From positions 1,919,501 to 1,983,500 of the forward strand of contig CM063299.1 in the NCBI GenBank assembly GCA_032173965.1: a stretch of 64,000 nt of DNA, given 5' to 3'. The stretch comes from Sitta carolinensis (taxonomy: Eukaryota > Chordata > Aves > Passeriformes > Sittidae). The translations under genes and the position numbers were made by a program. Positions 1 to 64,000 of the stretch are shown in pieces. Position 1 is the first letter of the stretch. Each line of letters starts with the position of its first letter. The notes under the pieces were generated by a model. That model searched no databases. It was given only the letters and a program-made list of their open reading frames with translations, and had not been told where the DNA came from.

Positions 1-11150
<11,150 letters not shown>

Positions 11151-12025
11151 GCCCCCGAAGCTCTTCCCTTCCCCTCTTCGGGTGTTTTTTTTTTTTTAAA
11201 GTAGGAACTTTTTTTGGTATCCGACAGCTTTATCCCAGCCTTGTATTTTGCTTGTATTATAACTGTGAATTTTGTAGATGTGTAGGGGTATAAGTCACTG
11301 TAAAATGTGTGTAAATTTGTATTCCTTCATATAAACGTAGTCTCTTTTCTTCCTTGTATAATTGTTATGGCGGGGCTAAGCCTTGTTTAAAAAAAAAAAA
11401 AATCAACAAAACAAAAAACAAAAAGTAAAATAATCCTTTTTGTTAATTTACTGAAGTCATCAATTTGTATACGCTTCTTGTGAGGAGAATTTCACAACTT
11501 TTTAACTAAAGTAAATTATTAAACAGAATGGAAGATATGTATTTTCGTAGTCTGATACGTTCCACCTAAAGTGTGTCTTTTAGAGAATACACTAGGTCTA
11601 TATTTTGGTTTTAAATTTTAGATTTCTCTACTCAGAAATGAAATGTATGTGGAAGCAGAGATTTGAGTCTTGCTTTACACACCTCAATGTCGATTTTATG
11701 TTAATTAAAATACTATGCAGTATCTTATTTAGTTGTATTTTTTGTAACAATAATCGTCAAAAGTATTTAGCAGAAAAAGTGTGTTTTAAAGACTCCAACT
11801 CCCCAGAGCATCTGAGAAAGCCATTCCCATCCCCTGTTCCAAATGATGGCATTTTATCCAGGCATCACTGCCCTCCTGAGATGTGTTTTCTGCTATTCCA
11901 ATACCAATGGTGCTGCTAATACCTTTCAACACAAGTTCTTAAATTATTTTATGACTATTTTCTTTGACTATATGGACCATGTGTATGTTCACCTCAATAA
12001 AACACATGAAAATTTGATGGGGATG
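11151..12025 (+). other. PPM1D: PPM1D 3'UTR
   Basis: AT-rich trailer after the stop codon. It contains a T run near 11187 and an A-rich tract at about 11388-11425 that could mis-prime oligo-dT. The 3' end is placed shortly after the AATAAA at 11996; its length of about 0.87 kb is inferred from the signal and not from transcript data. Confidence 0.7.
11996..12001 (+). terminator. PPM1D: PPM1D polyadenylation signal AATAAA
   Basis: A canonical hexamer followed at 12015-12050 by a G/T- then T-rich downstream element (GATGGGGATGC, then T runs). It is the best cleavage signal after the stop codon. A further AATAAA at 12364-12369 could serve a longer form. Confidence 0.72.
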
Positions 12026-13690
12026 CTTTTTATTTTTTAATTTTTATTTCGAGCTTAAGTTCTGGTGTTTATTCAGCACTGAAATATGAGTTTATTATGA
12101 CAAAAATATTGATATTTATATGGTATTCATTAAATATCTGAATACTCTCCTCTTTCTCACTGTGGTTTAGGAAATAAGGCATCCCACTTAGACTTATTGC
12201 AGAACTGATTTTGGCACTTTATCCTGAATGTTTAACTGTAGGAATATAAGGAATATAATAATTTTAAAAAAAAAAATTATTTTGATGGGAAAGCAAAAGG
12301 CCAGTACTCTATTCCAGTGGCCAGAATGGGTATTTATAGAATCCAGTTCTTTACTGCTGGAACAATAAAACATGGGCTGGAACCAGGCCTGCTATCTATA
12401 TGTGTTACCATGGTTACAGAAATCCCAGGGGATTTTATTCCTGAAAATATTCCCTTTCATCCAGGCTGGGAACACAGCGCTGCCTTAGGAGATGAAAGAA
12501 ACAGCCTGTCCAAATTGGATCCTGCAAGAATTTATTTCTGTGGATGTGGGAAGTAACTTCAGTTCATAAAGTTTTGCTGTGATGTTGAAATTCTACCCCA
12601 GATGGGGAGGAAAGGCTGCAGAGGCCACGGCTGTGTGTGGCAACTACCTGGTAACAAATAAGGTAATAATTATATGTTTTCAATTAGCTTGCATTGAGCC
12701 TTCTAAAGAGTGACTAACACCTTCATTAGATGACTGTATTACTACTTATAAGGGAAATATGCAGAAGAAGAAATATTTGTAGTGAATTTCCTGGATTTTT
12801 TGCTCTTTGCAGAAGCAAAGTTTAAGTTTCTATAGAATTCTGCTGCACTCAGAAACGTGAGCCTCATTGAAGGTGCCTCAAGTAATTGTAAACTTGGGTT
12901 TCTCCACTTTTTGGATTTTTTTTTTTTTTACTCTTAATGAATAAACCCAATCCTACAATTGTTCCTGTGGGAGCTGCTGGATGATGGTCTGAATTAAACA
13001 GCCAGAGCTCCTCTGCACTGGACAGAAAGTTCCCTGCTGGTAGAAACTGGCAGCAGTTTACTCCTGCGTGTATCCTTTGCCCACCTCTTGTATCATTTGA
13101 CTTCTCTGAAATTAATAGTCCAATCTGAGATGGAGAATTTACACCTGATAAGTTAACAGAGGCTCCTTTGCTAAGGTCAAACCTGAGTTAGAACTTTTTC
13201 TTGCGAAATGAAGCTCCGATCTGTGCAAACCTGCTCCAACGCTTAGGGAGTGTTTGCCGGGTTACTCTCCAGTCGTTGTTTCACTCTTCTGGAATGTGGC
13301 TGATGCTGTTGTCCCAGCAGTCAGGTGCTTTCCCAGAGCAGGTCACCCCCTCCTGACCTGGTGCCACTGTCTGGAAACCCGACCCAGGGCCCCGCGTGTC
13401 CCCGGCGGGCTCCGGGCACTGCTGGACACCTGTAAACATAAATCACAGCCCGGGCTGGCCCGGAGAACGTAAATGTCACCCATGGGCAGGGACCCCTTCC
13501 CCTGGCGCAGGCTGCTCCCAGCGCCGGCCCCGGGCACTGCCAGGGACCCAGGGACAGCCCCACCTGCTGTGGGCACCTGTGCCAGGCCCTGCCCACCCTG
13601 GCATTGAACTTCTTTCTTTAATCAAAATCCCCGCTCTGGCAGTGTGAAGCCACTCCCCGTCTCCACTCCCTCCAGGCCCGTTTAGAGTCT
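12026..13690. other. Intergenic spacer between PPM1D and BCAS3
   Basis: No gene is supported here. AT-rich sequence gives way to GC-rich sequence from about 13300. The spacer is short, so distal BCAS3 promoter elements and PPM1D read-through sites could both lie in it, but I see no clear site apart from the alternative AATAAA at 12364. Confidence 0.75.
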
Positions 13691-13914
13691 CTGTCCATGG
13701 CTCTCGGAGCCCCTCAGCCGTGTCGCCGGCGCTGCCGCCGCACCCGAGCTCTGAGGGGCAGCAGCGAACCTGCGCTGTCCCTGAGCGCCCTTTCCATCCT
13801 GGAGAGACCAACCAGCTGCAGCTGGGGAACGCCTCGGCCCCGCGGGCTCTCCCCTCGCCGGGACTCTGCCTGCAGCGTTCTGCATGTTCCCCACTGAGCG
13901 GGCCCCGCCCTGAG

Positions 13915-14160
13915 GAGCACTCACGGTTCCTCATTCCCTCACGGTCCCTCACTGCCCTCACTGTCCCTCTCACTCCCTCACGATCCCTCACTGCCCCTCT
14001 CATTCCCTCACTGCCCCTCTCACTCCCTCACGATCCCTCTCATTCCCTCACTGCCCCTCTCATTCCCTCTCATTCCCTCATGGCCCCTCACGATCCCTCA
14101 CTGCGCTCATAGTTCCTCTCATTCCCTCACTGCACTCCCGGCCCCTCACGGTCCCGCCCA
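13915..14160 (+). repeat. 10-bp minisatellite (CATTCCCTCA-type decamers)
   Basis: About two dozen units of exactly 10 bp with few register shifts, such as CATTCCCTCA, CGATCCCTCA, CACTCCCTCA and CTGCCCCTCT. The + strand is almost all pyrimidine. The array ends about 20 bp before the CRE of the BCAS3 promoter. Confidence 0.9.
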
Positions 14161-14179
14161 GCAGATCCCGCCCTCCCCA

Positions 14180-14187
14180 TGACGTCA
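14180..14187. promoter_or_regulatory. Full palindromic CRE (TGACGTCA)
   Basis: A perfect 8-bp cAMP-response element, the consensus for CREB/ATF dimers, within the CpG island and about 335 bp upstream of the BCAS3 exon 1 donor. Function is inferred from the motif and position. Confidence 0.7.
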
Positions 14188-14277
14188 CCGCGCACGGTCC
14201 CGCCCAACCCGCCCCTCCAATCCGGGCCCGCCCCTCCCCTCCCCACGCGCGCGGGGCCGGTCCCGGCTCGCGGCGGC

Positions 14278-14287
14278 TCTCGCGAGA
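14278..14287. promoter_or_regulatory. TCTCGCGAGA palindrome (BANP/Kaiso-type CGCG element)
   Basis: A perfect 10-bp palindrome. This element is known from CpG-island promoters of broadly expressed genes and is bound by BANP when unmethylated; ZBTB33 (Kaiso) has also been linked to it. It may mark the core of the BCAS3 promoter. Confidence 0.75.
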
Positions 14288-14397
14288 TCCCCGATGTAAA
14301 CAAAGCCGCGGGGCGCGCGCCGGTGGGGGGGGGCAGCACCGCCCGCCTCTCTCCGCCCCGGCCGCGCCCCGCCCACCGACAGGCAGCACGGCCGCCG

Positions 14398-14402
14398 ATT
14401 GG
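14398..14402 (-). promoter_or_regulatory. Inverted CCAAT box 1 (ATTGGCTG)
   Basis: GATTGGCTG on the + strand is a consensus NF-Y site in reverse orientation. It is paired with a second copy 42 bp downstream, a spacing common for cooperating NF-Y sites. Confidence 0.7.
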
Positions 14403-14439
14403 CTGTCGGCGCGGCGCGGCCCGCCCCCGGCGCGCTGCG

Positions 14440-14444
14440 ATTGG
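14440..14444 (-). promoter_or_regulatory. Inverted CCAAT box 2 (ATTGGCTG)
   Basis: A second GATTGGCTG, 74 bp upstream of the exon 1 donor. NF-Y sites usually lie 60-100 bp upstream of the start, so transcription from near or just upstream of exon 1's last bases is plausible, though it would make exon 1 short. Confidence 0.65.
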
Positions 14445-14449
14445 CTGCG

Positions 14450-14518
14450 GGCGCGGTGCGCTGGGTGTCATTGCCCGGGGGGTCCCAAACAGTGTCAGTG
14501 GCGCCGGGAGCCCGGCAG
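14450..14518 (+). other. BCAS3: BCAS3 exon 1 (non-coding, 5' end uncertain)
   Basis: The exon end is inferred from a strong donor, GGCAG followed by GTGAGG at 14519, placed in the CpG island and upstream of the ATG-containing exon. It contains no ATG. The start coordinate is nominal, because no TSS can be read from the sequence. Confidence 0.5.

Positions 14519-64000
<49,482 letters not shown>

Noticed and set aside
11388..11425. A-rich tract after the PPM1D stop as a processed poly(A) tail or retroposed copy
   Set aside because: It is internal to the 3'UTR and the upstream exons retain introns. A better AATAAA with a downstream T-rich element lies at 11996.

Overview
This is a vertebrate nuclear window, almost certainly from a bird. 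It carries two neighbouring protein-coding genes on the + strand: the 3' half of PPM1D (the PP2C-type phosphatase Wip1) and, about 2.4 kb downstream, the 5' part of BCAS3 (a WD-repeat/beta-propeller protein). The two genes are adjacent and in the same orientation in human 17q23, so gene content and order agree. The avian assignment rests on several CR1-type LINE 3' tails, compact introns, GC-rich coding exons and close protein identity to other vertebrates. I cannot name the species.

Layout. 1-5574 is the end of PPM1D intron 3. PPM1D exons 4, 5 and 6 lie at 5575-5765, 7369-7608 and 10605-11150, followed by about 0.85 kb of 3'UTR with a canonical AATAAA at 11996. 12026-13690 is intergenic. 13690-15010 is a CpG island holding the BCAS3 promoter, a perfect CRE, a perfect TCTCGCGAGA palindrome, two inverted CCAAT boxes, a 10-bp minisatellite and a probable non-coding exon 1 ending at 14518. 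The BCAS3 ATG is at 15905. Ten coding exons follow (2 to 11), the last at 61201-61284, and together they encode 269 codons without a frame break. The gene continues past the right edge. Introns make up most of 16-64 kb.

The genes share no pathway: Wip1 is a nuclear phosphatase that switches off p53/ATM signalling, and BCAS3 is a cytoplasmic/phagophore and cytoskeletal protein. Their adjacency is conserved synteny, not an operon.

The most unusual structure is in PPM1D intron 4. The 3' splice site of exon 5, with the first few dozen bases of the exon, has been tandemly duplicated at least eight times over about 0.9 kb just upstream of the real exon. The nearest copy is almost a perfect duplicate of the authentic acceptor and would lead to an early stop codon. 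Other points of interest are the decamer repeat next to the BCAS3 promoter, an intragenic CpG-rich island in BCAS3 intron 7, and several intronic minisatellites. I found no mobile-element ORF, RNA gene, CRISPR array or novel multi-gene system. The many other ORFs look like chance or repeat-driven frames. Motif and repeat calls were made by eye, and no alignments or database searches were run.
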